Source: Streptomyces albireticuli (GTDB taxonomy: Bacteria; Actinomycetota; Actinomycetes; Streptomycetales; Streptomycetaceae). From it: a stretch of 64,000 nucleotides of DNA. A program made the position numbers and the translations under genes. The stretch spans positions 4,184,001 to 4,248,000 of the forward strand of contig NZ_CP021744.1 of NCBI RefSeq assembly GCF_002192455.1, written 5' to 3'. Positions 28,951-41,573 of the stretch are shown here, in pieces. Within the stretch, counting starts at the first letter, position 1. Each line of letters starts with the position of its first letter. The notes under the pieces were generated by a model. That model saw only the letters and a program-made list of their open reading frames with translations. It was not told the origin of the DNA and searched no databases.

Positions 28951-29826
28951 ATGGCACTGCTGGCCGACTTCGAGAATCACCGATCACGACTGTGGGCCGT
29001 CGCCTACCGCATCACCGGCTCGGTGGCCGACGCGGACGACGCCCTCCAGGAAGCATGGCTCCGCTGGCAGCACCTGCCCGACGACGAGGCCGCCAACCCG
29101 GGCGCGTACCTCACGGCCGTCGTGAGCCGCATCTGCTTCGACCAGCTCGGTTCCGCCCGCGCGCGCCGCGAGACCTATGTGGGGCCGTGGCTGCCCGAGC
29201 CCGTCGTCGCCGACGCGCCCGGCCCCGAGGACCGGGTGACGCTCGACGAGTCCGTCGGCATAGCGCTGCTCGCCGTCCTCGAACGGCTCACCCCCGCCGA
29301 GCGCACGGCGTTCATCCTCCACGACGTCTTCGCCGTGCCCTTCGGTGAGATCGCCGAAGTGGTCGGGCGGACCCCGGTGTCCGTAAGGCAGCTGGCGTCC
29401 CGGGCCCGTAGGCGCGTACGGGCCGAAGCGCCGCGGCGGTCCGTCGACCGGGACGAGCACCGGCGCACCGTCGAGGCTTTCCTCGCCGCCGTCCTGGGCG
29501 CGGACCTCGACGGGCTGCTGGCCGTCCTCGATCCCGAGGTGACCTGGCGGTCGGACGGCGGGGGCAAGGTTTCGGCCGCGCGCCGGCCCGTACTCGGCCG
29601 GGAGAAGGTGGCCCGTTACGTCCTGGGGATCGGCCGCGGCCTCGACCCGCTGACCATGCGGCTCCTCCTGCGAGAGGTCAACGGCGCCCCCGGCCTGGTT
29701 TTCGCCGACCCCATGGGAGGCAGGGTCTCGGTCTTCGCGTTCACTGTGCACGAGGGCCGGATCACCGAGGTCGACGCCGTCGCCAACCCCGACAAACTCC
29801 GGCACCTGGACGTGCGGGCACTGTGA
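28951..29826 (+). CDS. ECF41-family RNA polymerase sigma factor with SnoaL-like C-terminal domain
   Basis: The protein has 291 residues from ATG 28951; AGGAG lies 12 bp upstream, a long spacing. Sigma region 2 (about 5-75) and region 4 (about 105-165, LERLTPAERTAFILHDVFAVPFGEIAEVVGRTPVSVRQLASRAR) are present. The C-terminal SnoaL/NTF2-like extension shows the three ECF41 signatures: WLPEP in the linker, DGGGKV, and NPDKL close to the end. In ECF41 factors this extension replaces an anti-sigma factor and controls activity. The gene is followed by an FAD oxidoreductase, the usual type of ECF41 partner, and both genes carry ECF41 promoters. Confidence 0.93.
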   Translation: MALLADFENHRSRLWAVAYRITGSVADADDALQEAWLRWQHLPDDEAANPGAYLTAVVSRICFDQLGSARARRETYVGPWLPEPVVADAPGPEDRVTLDESVGIALLAVLERLTPAERTAFILHDVFAVPFGEIAEVVGRTPVSVRQLASRARRRVRAEAPRRSVDRDEHRRTVEAFLAAVLGADLDGLLAVLDPEVTWRSDGGGKVSAARRPVLGREKVARYVLGIGRGLDPLTMRLLLREVNGAPGLVFADPMGGRVSVFAFTVHEGRITEVDAVANPDKLRHLDVRAL

Positions 29827-29848
29827 CCGGAAACAGCCCCCGCCTCCA

Positions 29849-29875
29849 TGTCACATTCCTGCCGGCCGCGTCGTC
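29849..29875 (+). promoter_or_regulatory. ECF41-type promoter upstream of the oxidoreductase gene
   Basis: TGTCACA (29849-29855), 16 bp, CGTC (29872-29875). It is identical in pattern to the promoter at 28806. The -10 ends only 8 bp before ATG 29884, so the transcript is probably leaderless. Confidence 0.85.
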
Positions 29876-29883
29876 GAGTGGGC

Positions 29884-30969
29884 ATGATGACGCACTCTCC
29901 GCACGCCTCGCAGGTCGTTGTCCTCGGCGCCGGCTACGCGGGTCTCTCCGCGGCCCTCCGGCTGGCCCCCTATGCCCGGGTCACCCTCGTCGACCCCGCC
30001 GACCGCTTCACCGAACGCGTCCGGCTCCACGAACTCGCCGCAGGGCGCCCCGAGGTGAGCCACCCACTCTCCGCGTTCCTCCGGGGCACCGGCATCCGGC
30101 ACCTCGCCGCCCGCGCCGTCGAACTGGACCTGGCCGGCCGCCAGGTCCGCACGGACAACGGACGCACGCTCCTCTACGACCGACTCGTCTACGCACTCGG
30201 CAGCGTCACCGACACCCGCGCGGTGGGCGACCACGCCTACACCGCGGAATCGGCGGCCGAACTGCGCAAGCGGCTCCAGGACGGACCGGGCAGGCTCACC
30301 GTCGTCGGCGGTGGGCTCACCGGCATCGAACTCGCCGCGGAGATCGCCGAGTCGAACCCGCGCTGGGAGACGCGCCTGCTCACGGCCGGCACCCTGGGCG
30401 CGGGCCTCTCGCCCAAGGGACGCGCCCACGTCCGTACGACCCTCGGCGCCATGGGCGTACGGGTCGAGGAGGGCCGGCGGGCCGCGTCGGCGCACGATGT
30501 CGACGCGGACGTCGTCGTGTGGGCGGCGGCCATGCGGCCGGTGACGGACCTCGCGGCCGGGGCCGGCCTGGCCCTCGACGCATCGGGCCGGATCGCCGTC
30601 GACCACGCCCTCCGCTCGACCACCGACCCCGCGGTCTTCGTGGCGGGCGACGCGGCGGCCAGCTCCCTCCGCATGGCGTGCGCGACGGCCATGCCGACCG
30701 GCGCCCACGCCGCCGCGGGCGTGCTCGCCGACCTCCGGTCCCGGCCCGCGCGGCCGCTCGACTTCCGCTTCGTCGTGCAGTGCCTCAGCCTCGGCCGGAC
30801 CGACGGCCTCATCCAGCCGGTGCACGCGGACGACAGCCCCCGCCCCACCGCCCTGACCGGCCGCACGGCAGCCCGCGTCAAGGAGCAGGTCGTACGGTCC
30901 ACCGTCCGGGTCCTCCACCTGTCGGCGACCCGGGCCCGCGTGCTCCGGCGGGCCCAGGCGGGACGGTAA
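29884..30969 (+). CDS. FAD/NAD(P)-dependent oxidoreductase, ECF41 partner (NDH-2-like)
   Basis: The protein has 361 residues from ATG 29884; ATG 29887 is the next codon. QVVVLGAGYAGLSAALRL binds FAD, LTVVGGGLTGIELAAEIAE binds NAD(P)H, and AVFVAGDAAASSLRM is the second FAD contact. This is a pyridine nucleotide-disulphide-type oxidoreductase, similar in layout to NDH-2 but shorter and without the C-terminal membrane anchor. ECF41 sigma factors are usually linked to an oxidoreductase, carboxymuconolactone decarboxylase or similar enzyme. The electron acceptor is unknown. Confidence 0.87.
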   Translation: MMTHSPHASQVVVLGAGYAGLSAALRLAPYARVTLVDPADRFTERVRLHELAAGRPEVSHPLSAFLRGTGIRHLAARAVELDLAGRQVRTDNGRTLLYDRLVYALGSVTDTRAVGDHAYTAESAAELRKRLQDGPGRLTVVGGGLTGIELAAEIAESNPRWETRLLTAGTLGAGLSPKGRAHVRTTLGAMGVRVEEGRRAASAHDVDADVVVWAAAMRPVTDLAAGAGLALDASGRIAVDHALRSTTDPAVFVAGDAAASSLRMACATAMPTGAHAAAGVLADLRSRPARPLDFRFVVQCLSLGRTDGLIQPVHADDSPRPTALTGRTAARVKEQVVRSTVRVLHLSATRARVLRRAQAGR

Positions 30970-31085
30970 CGACGTTCGGGGCATGAGGAGTTGGTGGAAG
31001 AGCCGGGTGCGGCCGGCGCAAGAAGTGAGGCGCATGTCGAAGGGCGCTCAGGAATCCCCGAGCGCCCCCGATGGTGCGTGCTGGT

Positions 31086-32639
31086 TCAGGGCCCGACCGG
31101 TGGCCCCGTCGCCACCGCGCCCCGCGGTGCGGCGTTGCGCTCCGCCCAGGCGGAGAGCGCCGACCTACAAGCGTGGTCCATGTGCCGCAGCCCGCTCAGG
31201 TCGAGCTCCACGCCGTGCCCCGGGCGGGGCAACTCCTCCAGCTCGTCCAGCAGCTTCGGCAGGCGCAGGAAGTTCGCGTTCCCGAGCACCCGGGCGCGGA
31301 CGACGCCGTCCTCCGCCCCGACCGTCTCCACATGCACATGGGAGGTCTCCCACGCCGCCTTGGCGATCGCCATGAGGAGGCCGAGGAGGACGCCCTCGAA
31401 GAGGTTCGTCGTGACGATGGCTCCCGTGGTCACCACCAGCACGACCGCCTCGCCGCGGTGCTCGTGCCACAGCCGGGCGAGGTCGCGGCCGGGGATCAGC
31501 TTCCAGCCGGCGTGGATCAGCACACCCGCGAGCGCTGCCACCGGGATGATCTCCAGGGCCCAGGGCAGTAGGGCGGCGAAGACCAGCATCCACAGCCCGT
31601 GCAGGACGCGAGAGGCCTTCGTGCGGGCGCCCGCGTTCACATTGGCCGCGCTACGGACGATCACCGCCGTCAGCGGGAGCGCGCCGAGCGCCCCGCACAC
31701 CGTATTGCCCGCGCCCTGCGCGATCAGCTCCTTGTCGTAGTCCGTGCGCGGCCCGTCGTGCAGCCGGTCCACGGCCGCGGCGCTGAAGAGCGACTCCGCC
31801 GAGGCGATCAGCGCGAAGGCCAGCACGGTGCCCAGCACACCCATCTCGGTGAGCCGGGCGAGGTCCCGGGAGCCGGGCGGCTGCACGGCGTCGAGCAGGC
31901 CGCTCACCTGGATCCGCGCCACCGGCAGCGACAGGCCCGCCACCGCGGCCGTCGCCAGCGCGACCGCCGCCAGGGGGCCGGGCAGGACCTGGGCTCCGCG
32001 CCGCCAGCGGGGCCACAGCACCAGGACGGCCATCGTGCCGACGCCGACGGCGACGGCGCACATCGCGTCCGACGAGCCCAGGGTGTCGACGAGCAGTCCG
32101 GGAAGGCCGCCCAGGTTGGCCAGGCCGCCGCCGGGAGGGGCGGTGTCGGCGAGGGCGTAGAGCTGGCCGGCCATAAGGACGAGGCCGATGCCCGCCAGCA
32201 TCCCCTGGACCACGGCGACGGAGATCGCCCGGAACCACCGCCCCAGGCGCAGCACCCCCATGGTGATCTGGAGCAGGCCGGCGGCGAGCACCAGGGCGCC
32301 GAGTGCCCCGAGCCCGTACTCCCGCACGGCTTCGAAGACGAGCACGGTCAGTCCCGCGGCGGGGCCGCTGACCTGGAGGCTGCTGCCCGGCAGGAGACCG
32401 GTGAGGAGGCCGCCGACCACGCCGGTGACGAGCCCCAGCTCGACCGGGACCCCGGAGGCGACGGCGATGCCCACGGACAAGGGGACCGCGACCAGGAAGA
32501 CGACGAGCGAAGCCGTGAAGTCGGCCCGGAGGTCCGCCTTGCGCTCAAGGCTCGTCCGGGGACGGACATGGGGATGGTTTGACCGGAGCTTGGCCCGGGA
32601 GAACACATTCCGGGCATGGCTGAAGGGTATTTTGTCCAT
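31086..32639 (-). CDS. SulP-family anion permease
   Basis: The protein has 517 residues from ATG 32639, with GGAGG 8 bp upstream. Ten or more membrane segments follow a basic N-terminus, including ADFTASLVVFLVAVPLSVGIA, the SulP signature region. The C-terminal soluble part (about 425-517) resembles a STAS domain (VELDLSGLRHMDHACRSALSAW). SulP proteins transport sulphate, bicarbonate or other anions; specificity cannot be told. A small 7-bp hairpin (32653-32670) lies in its 5' leader. Confidence 0.88.
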   Translation of the reverse strand: MDKIPFSHARNVFSRAKLRSNHPHVRPRTSLERKADLRADFTASLVVFLVAVPLSVGIAVASGVPVELGLVTGVVGGLLTGLLPGSSLQVSGPAAGLTVLVFEAVREYGLGALGALVLAAGLLQITMGVLRLGRWFRAISVAVVQGMLAGIGLVLMAGQLYALADTAPPGGGLANLGGLPGLLVDTLGSSDAMCAVAVGVGTMAVLVLWPRWRRGAQVLPGPLAAVALATAAVAGLSLPVARIQVSGLLDAVQPPGSRDLARLTEMGVLGTVLAFALIASAESLFSAAAVDRLHDGPRTDYDKELIAQGAGNTVCGALGALPLTAVIVRSAANVNAGARTKASRVLHGLWMLVFAALLPWALEIIPVAALAGVLIHAGWKLIPGRDLARLWHEHRGEAVVLVVTTGAIVTTNLFEGVLLGLLMAIAKAAWETSHVHVETVGAEDGVVRARVLGNANFLRLPKLLDELEELPRPGHGVELDLSGLRHMDHACRSALSAWAERNAAPRGAVATGPPVGP

Positions 32640-32995
32640 GAGCTTGCCTCCAGTGCGCGGCGGCGCGCACAGCGATGCGGATCGTTGCCTGTCGAAGGGG
32701 GAGTACGGGCAGCGGGAAGACGTCGTCGTGGGGGCGGCGGACGGTAAAGGGTGACGGAGCGTGCCGTGGACACCCGCGGTCATTCTGTCCAAGTGGCGCC
32801 GTAGGTTGAGCTGTTGGCGTGTTACCACGGTGTAAACGCGGGGTCGGGCCGCCGGAATCGGATGCTCGGTTCACTCCGGCGTGTGCCTGTGTGGTCTTGC
32901 GTTCGCCTCGCGCCGGAGCGCGGCGCACACGCTGGGTGCGAAGATGGCGGGGCACGCCCCTGGAACCCAGCGCAGCGAAGAGGTGAGCGAGCTCC
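32640..32995. other. Divergent promoter region of sulP-like gene and proC
   Basis: This 356 bp region has no gene. It contains the GTGCGCG/CGCGCAC hairpin (32653-32670) just upstream of the SulP start and an imperfect dyad around GTGTTACCACGGTGTAAAC (32819-32837). No convincing -10/-35 pair was recognised. Confidence 0.4.
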
Positions 32996-33805
32996 GTGGC
33001 CCAGAAAGTCGCCGTCCTCGGCACAGGAAAGATCGGCGAGGCACTCCTCAGCGGGATGATCCGCGCCGGCTGGTCGACCGACGACCTGCTGGTCACCGCC
33101 CGTCGCCCGGAGCGCGCGGAGGCCCTGCGCGCCCGCTACGGCGTCGACGCGGTCGGCAACCTGGAGGCGGCGAAGGCCGCCGACACCCTGATCCTCGCCG
33201 TGAAGCCGCAGGACATGGCCGCGCTGCTGGACGAGCTCGCCCCGCACCTGTCGGCGGACCGGCTGGTCATCAGCGCGGCGGCCGGCATCCCCACGGCCTT
33301 CCTGGAGGAGAAGCTCCCGGCCGGCACCGCGGTCGTACGGGTCATGCCGAACACCCCTGTGCTGGTGGACGAGGGCATGTCCGTCATCTCGGCGGGCACG
33401 CACGCGGCGGAGGAGCACCTGCTCCGCACGGAGGCGATCTTCAAGCCGGTCGGCAAGACGCTCCGCGTGCCCGAGTCCCAGCAGGACGCCGCCACCGCGC
33501 TCTCCGGCTCCGGACCCGCGTACTTCTACTTCCTCGTCGAGGCGATGACCGACGCGGGCATCCTCCTCGGCCTGCCGCGGGACAAGGCCCACGACCTCAT
33601 CGTCCAGGCGGCCATCGGCGCGGCCGTCATGCTGCGCGACAGCGGCGAGCACCCGGTGAAGCTCCGCGAGGCGGTGACCTCCCCGGCGGGTACGACCATC
33701 AGCGCGATCCGGGAGCTGGAGCGCCACGGCGTACGAGCCGCGCTGATCGCCGCGCTCGAGGCAGCCCGCGACCGTAGCCGCGAACTGGCTTCCGGGCAGG
33801 CCTGA
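32996..33805 (+). CDS. proC: Pyrroline-5-carboxylate reductase
   Basis: The enzyme catalyses the last step of proline synthesis, reducing 1-pyrroline-5-carboxylate with NAD(P)H. The protein has 269 residues from GTG 32996, with GAGG upstream. VAVLGTGKIGEALLSGM is the Rossmann loop. The LSGSGPAYFYFLVEAMTDAGI and VTSPAGTTISAIRELE segments are the ProC signature near the C-terminus. It lies near trpS, as SCO3337 and SCO3334 do in S. coelicolor (from memory). Confidence 0.95.
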   Translation: MAQKVAVLGTGKIGEALLSGMIRAGWSTDDLLVTARRPERAEALRARYGVDAVGNLEAAKAADTLILAVKPQDMAALLDELAPHLSADRLVISAAAGIPTAFLEEKLPAGTAVVRVMPNTPVLVDEGMSVISAGTHAAEEHLLRTEAIFKPVGKTLRVPESQQDAATALSGSGPAYFYFLVEAMTDAGILLGLPRDKAHDLIVQAAIGAAVMLRDSGEHPVKLREAVTSPAGTTISAIRELERHGVRAALIAALEAARDRSRELASGQA

Positions 33806-33877
33806 GCTTCAGCCAGCAGCAGGACACGGGCTCCGGGCTCCGGGCTTCGGGCGGTACCGGACACAGGACGGGGCAGC

Positions 33878-33913
33878 TCCGGGACGGCGGGCCTCAGGGC
33901 ACGCCGTCCCGGA
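33878..33913. terminator. Bidirectional terminator between proC and trpS
   Basis: TCCGGGACGGCG (33878-33889) and CGCCGTCCCGGA (33902-33913) form a perfect 12-bp stem with a 12-nt loop, between the convergent gene ends. Confidence 0.8.
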
Positions 33914-33941
33914 ACTTCGGGGCGAGGGACGTCCGCGGAGT

Positions 33942-34940
33942 TCAGGCGGGCGGCAGCAGACCGATCGCCGCGTACGCCGCGTCGACCGTCGGCCGGGCCA
34001 GCTCCCGCGCCCGCCCGGCACCCTCGCGCAGCACCGCGTCCACATACCCCGGGTCCGCGCACAGCTCCGCGTGCCGGTCCCGTACCGGACGCAGCAGCTC
34101 CAGCACCGCCTCCGCGGTGTCACGCTTCAGCGCCCCGTACGACTCGTACGTCCCGGCGAGCTCGTCAGGCTTCCCGCCCGTGCACGAAGCGAGGATCTCC
34201 AGCAGGTTCGTTACCCCGGGCCGCGTCTCACGGTCGTATACGACCTCGGTGCCGCTGTCGGTCACCGCACGCATGATCTTCTTCCGCGCGGCGTCCGGCT
34301 CGTCGAGGAGATAGACGATCCCCGCGGTCTCCGCGTGCGACTTCCCCATCTTCGACGTCGGGTCCTGGAGGTCCATGACCCGGGCGGCGACGGAGGGGAC
34401 CACGGCCTTCGGCACGGTGAAGGTGTGCCCGTACCGCTGGTTGAAGCGGACCGCCAGGTCGCGGGTGAGTTCGACGTGTTGCGCCTGGTCGTCGCCGACC
34501 GGGACCTCGTCGGCCGAATAGGCGAGGATGTCCGCCGCCATCAGCACCGGATAGGTCAGCAGGGAGAGCCGCACCCCGCCGCCGGCCGCCCGCTCCCGCG
34601 CGGACTTCTCCTTGTACTGGATCATCCGCCGCATCTCGCCGTCGGACGCCGTGCACTCCAGGAGATAGGAGAGCCGGGTGTGCTCGTCCACATGGCTCTG
34701 TACGAACACGGTGCAGCGGGCGGGCTCCAGGCCGGCGGCGAGGAGGAGCGTCGCCGCCTGCCTGCTGAGCCTTCGTACCCGGGCCGGATCGTGGTCCACG
34801 GTCAGGGCGTGCAGGTCGACGACGCAGAACAGCGCGTCGGCCTTGTGCTGGTCCACTTCGACCCACTGCCGGACGGCACCCAGGTAGTTGCCCAAGGTCA
34901 GATGGCCGGTGGGCTTGATGCCGCTGAAGATCCGTGTCAT
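33942..34940 (-). CDS. trpS: Tryptophanyl-tRNA synthetase, auxiliary attenuator-controlled type
   Basis: The enzyme charges tRNA-Trp with tryptophan. The protein has 332 residues from ATG 34940, with AAGGAGG 9 bp upstream. Class I motifs are SGIKPTGHLTLGNYLGA (TLGN, the HIGH equivalent) and KMGKSHAET (the KMSKS equivalent). The untranslated leader encodes a short peptide with tandem Trp codons followed by a terminator hairpin. This matches the ribosome-mediated attenuation described for trpRS1 (SCO3334), an indolmycin-resistant auxiliary enzyme in S. coelicolor (Vecchione and Sello, from memory). Indolmycin resistance of this protein is inferred from orthology. Confidence 0.93.
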   Translation of the reverse strand: MTRIFSGIKPTGHLTLGNYLGAVRQWVEVDQHKADALFCVVDLHALTVDHDPARVRRLSRQAATLLLAAGLEPARCTVFVQSHVDEHTRLSYLLECTASDGEMRRMIQYKEKSARERAAGGGVRLSLLTYPVLMAADILAYSADEVPVGDDQAQHVELTRDLAVRFNQRYGHTFTVPKAVVPSVAARVMDLQDPTSKMGKSHAETAGIVYLLDEPDAARKKIMRAVTDSGTEVVYDRETRPGVTNLLEILASCTGGKPDELAGTYESYGALKRDTAEAVLELLRPVRDRHAELCADPGYVDAVLREGAGRARELARPTVDAAYAAIGLLPPA

Positions 34941-34981
34941 CGGTTCCTGCCTCCTTGAAGAGGGCCCACCGCCACAGACAG

Positions 34982-35009
34982 CAAAACGGCCGCCGAGGCG
35001 GCGGCCGTT
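34982..35009 (-). terminator. Attenuator terminator upstream of trpS
   Basis: On the minus strand an 11-bp stem (34999-35009 with 34985-34995) and a 3-nt loop are followed by TTTTGC. It lies 29 bp after the leader peptide stop and 41 bp before trpS, so it can end transcription when leader translation proceeds without stalling. Confidence 0.85.
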
Positions 35010-35037
35010 GGTTGCATGCGCAGAGTCGGGGCCGCCG

Positions 35038-35085
35038 TCAGGCGGTCCACCACTGCTGGGTGCAGCTGCACGCATGCTGAGTCAT
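35038..35085 (-). CDS. trpS leader peptide (15 residues, tandem Trp)
   Basis: The minus-strand frame reads MTQHACSCTQQWWTA and stops at TGA (35040-35038). Two adjacent Trp codons near the end are diagnostic of a ribosome-stalling leader peptide. Stalling at low Trp-tRNA would favour an alternative fold that blocks the 34982-35009 terminator. It is too short for routine gene finding. Confidence 0.85.
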   Translation of the reverse strand: MTQHACSCTQQWWTA

Positions 35086-35126
35086 GAGCCGACCGTACGC
35101 CCCTGAAACCCGGTTGCGCCACGGGT

Positions 35127-35155
35127 TTGATGGGTCCTACGTGCTCGTGTAGAGT
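35127..35155 (+). promoter_or_regulatory. Distal promoter of the second rRNA operon
   Basis: TTGATG (35127-35132) and TAGAGT (35150-35155) have 17-bp spacing. It lies outside the repeat unit, so the two operons are driven by different upstream promoters. It is divergent from the trpS leader. Confidence 0.7.
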
Positions 35156-35284
35156 TCTTCGAGTTGCCACGGAGTCCCCAGGGACTGCGAGGCGGCCACT
35201 CACGCCACACCGGTGGCAATCTCTACTGCACGGCCCTTGAACGGGATGGATTTCGGCGTGTCCGGAATTCGGAACGGACTCCGA

Positions 35285-35314
35285 TTAGGAGTCGCGGGGG
35301 AAATCCGCTAAAGT
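35285..35314 (+). promoter_or_regulatory. Candidate leader promoter of rRNA operon 2
   Basis: TTAGGA and TAAAGT spaced by 18 bp, identical to the element at 23234 in operon 1. Confidence 0.5.
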
Positions 35315-35688
35315 AGTGATCACGCCGGAAGGCGCGAAACACCCCGCTCCAACAGGGGGCCGGAAACGGAATTCGGACCGGAAACGGAACGGAAAACGGA
35401 TCTGGTAAGGTTGGAAACAACGAAGGGAAGCGCCCGGAGGAAAGCCCGAGAGGGTGAGTACAAAGGAAGCGTCCGTTCCTTGAGAACTCAACAGCGTGCC
35501 AAAAGTCAACGCCAGACTATAAAATACCCCGTCCTCGACCGTTCGGTCGGGACGCGGTTCCTTTGAAAAGTCCTGTGAGCCTTTCGGGGCTGGCAGGCAA
35601 CAACACAGCGAGGACGCTGTGCACGACTGGACTTATTCCGTCCGGTTGTGCCGCTCTCGTGTGTGTGCACCGGATTACCGGTAAACAT

Positions 35689-37217
<1,529 letters not shown>

Positions 37218-37490
37218 AGCATATAGCCGACTGCGAGCGAATGACTCGCACGGTTGCTCATGGGTGGAACGTTGACTATTCGGCACGATCCGGTGGGATC
37301 ACTAGTACTGCTTCGGCGTGGAACGTGAATTTCATCTGGGTCGGGCCGGGCACGCTGTTGGGTGTCTGAGGGTACGGACTTCGGTCTGAACCTTCTAACG
37401 CCGGCCCCGGTGAACTCCACTGCAAGGTGGGGGTGACGGGTGGCTGGTCGTTGCTTGAGAACTGCACAGTGGACGCGAGCATCTGTGGCC

Positions 37491-40612
<3,122 letters not shown>

Positions 40613-40685
40613 AGTTGCTCGCGTCCACTGTGTAGGTTCTGAAGTAACGACCCGTGTCGATATCCGGTTTCGTTAATTTCATAGA

Positions 40686-40804
40686 GTTTCGGTGGTCATA
40701 GCGTTAGGGAAACGCCCGGTTACATTCCGAACCCGGAAGCTAAGCCTTTCAGCGCCGATGGTACTGCATGGGGGACCGTGTGGGAGAGTAGGACGCCGCC
40801 GAAC
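40686..40804 (+). rRNA. rrf: 5S ribosomal RNA, copy 2
   Basis: The sequence is the same as 5S copy 1. It follows 23S by about 75 bp. Confidence 0.93.
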
Positions 40805-40812
40805 AATTTTTA

Positions 40813-40854
40813 GCCTCAGGCCCCGAGTTTTCACTCGGGGCCTGAGGCATTTTT
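40813..40854 (+). terminator. rRNA operon 2 terminator
   Basis: The same 16-bp stem as in operon 1, with one loop base changed, and a T-tract. The next gene starts only 18 bp beyond it. Confidence 0.95.
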
Positions 40855-40871
40855 GCGTTTAGGGTGACGTC

Positions 40872-41516
40872 ATGCGCTATGACCTCGTCATCTTCGACAA
40901 CGACGGTGTGCTCGTCGACAGCGAACCGATCGCGAACACGATCCTCGCCGCATACCTCACGGAGCTGGGTCACCCCACCACCTACGAGGACTCCCTCCGC
41001 GACTACATGGGCGCCGCGGTGCACCGCGTCCACGACCTCGTACTCGAGCGGACCGGGCAGCAGCTGCCGGCGGACTTCGACCACACCCTGCACTCGCGGA
41101 CCTTCGCCGCGTTCGAAGAGCGCCTCCAGCCCATAAAGGGTGCCACCGAGGTCCTGGAGCTCCTCGTCGCCGAGGGCATTCCCTACTGCGTGGCCTCCTC
41201 CGGCACCCATGAGCGGATCCGGGTCGGACACCGGCGCACCGGCATGGACGAGTGGTTCGAAGAAGAGTGGATCTTCAGCTCCGAGGACGTCGGCAAGGGC
41301 AAGCCGGCGCCGGACCTCTTCCTCCACGCCGCGCGGTCCATGGGCGTGGACCCTCAGCGCTGTGCCGTCGTCGAGGACAGCGCACGGGGAATCGAGGCCG
41401 CCGTGGCCGCCGGAATGGACGTATTCGCCTTCACCTCCATGACCCCGCGCGATCGGATGCCCGGAGCCACCGCGTACTTCGGCGAAATGACGGAACTCCC
41501 GCGGCTCCTGGTCTGA
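40872..41516 (+). CDS. HAD-family hydrolase (phosphoglucomutase/phosphatase-like)
   Basis: The protein has 214 residues from ATG 40872, with AGGG 8 bp upstream. HAD motif I is DLVIFDNDGVLVDSEPIA (the Asp nucleophile is Asp9, followed by Asp11), motif II is VASSGT, motif III is the Lys in GKGKPAPDLF, and motif IV is CAVVEDSARGIEAA. The cap domain (about 18-80) is of the beta-phosphoglucomutase type. It hydrolyses or transfers phosphate on a small metabolite that cannot be named. It starts just beyond the rRNA terminator, with no room for a separate upstream promoter except inside the terminator. Confidence 0.9.
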   Translation: MRYDLVIFDNDGVLVDSEPIANTILAAYLTELGHPTTYEDSLRDYMGAAVHRVHDLVLERTGQQLPADFDHTLHSRTFAAFEERLQPIKGATEVLELLVAEGIPYCVASSGTHERIRVGHRRTGMDEWFEEEWIFSSEDVGKGKPAPDLFLHAARSMGVDPQRCAVVEDSARGIEAAVAAGMDVFAFTSMTPRDRMPGATAYFGEMTELPRLLV

Positions 41517-41573
41517 TCCCGGTGCCGTGGACCCCCGTCTCCGGGCCCGTTACCGCCCGCTACGGTGTCGGGC

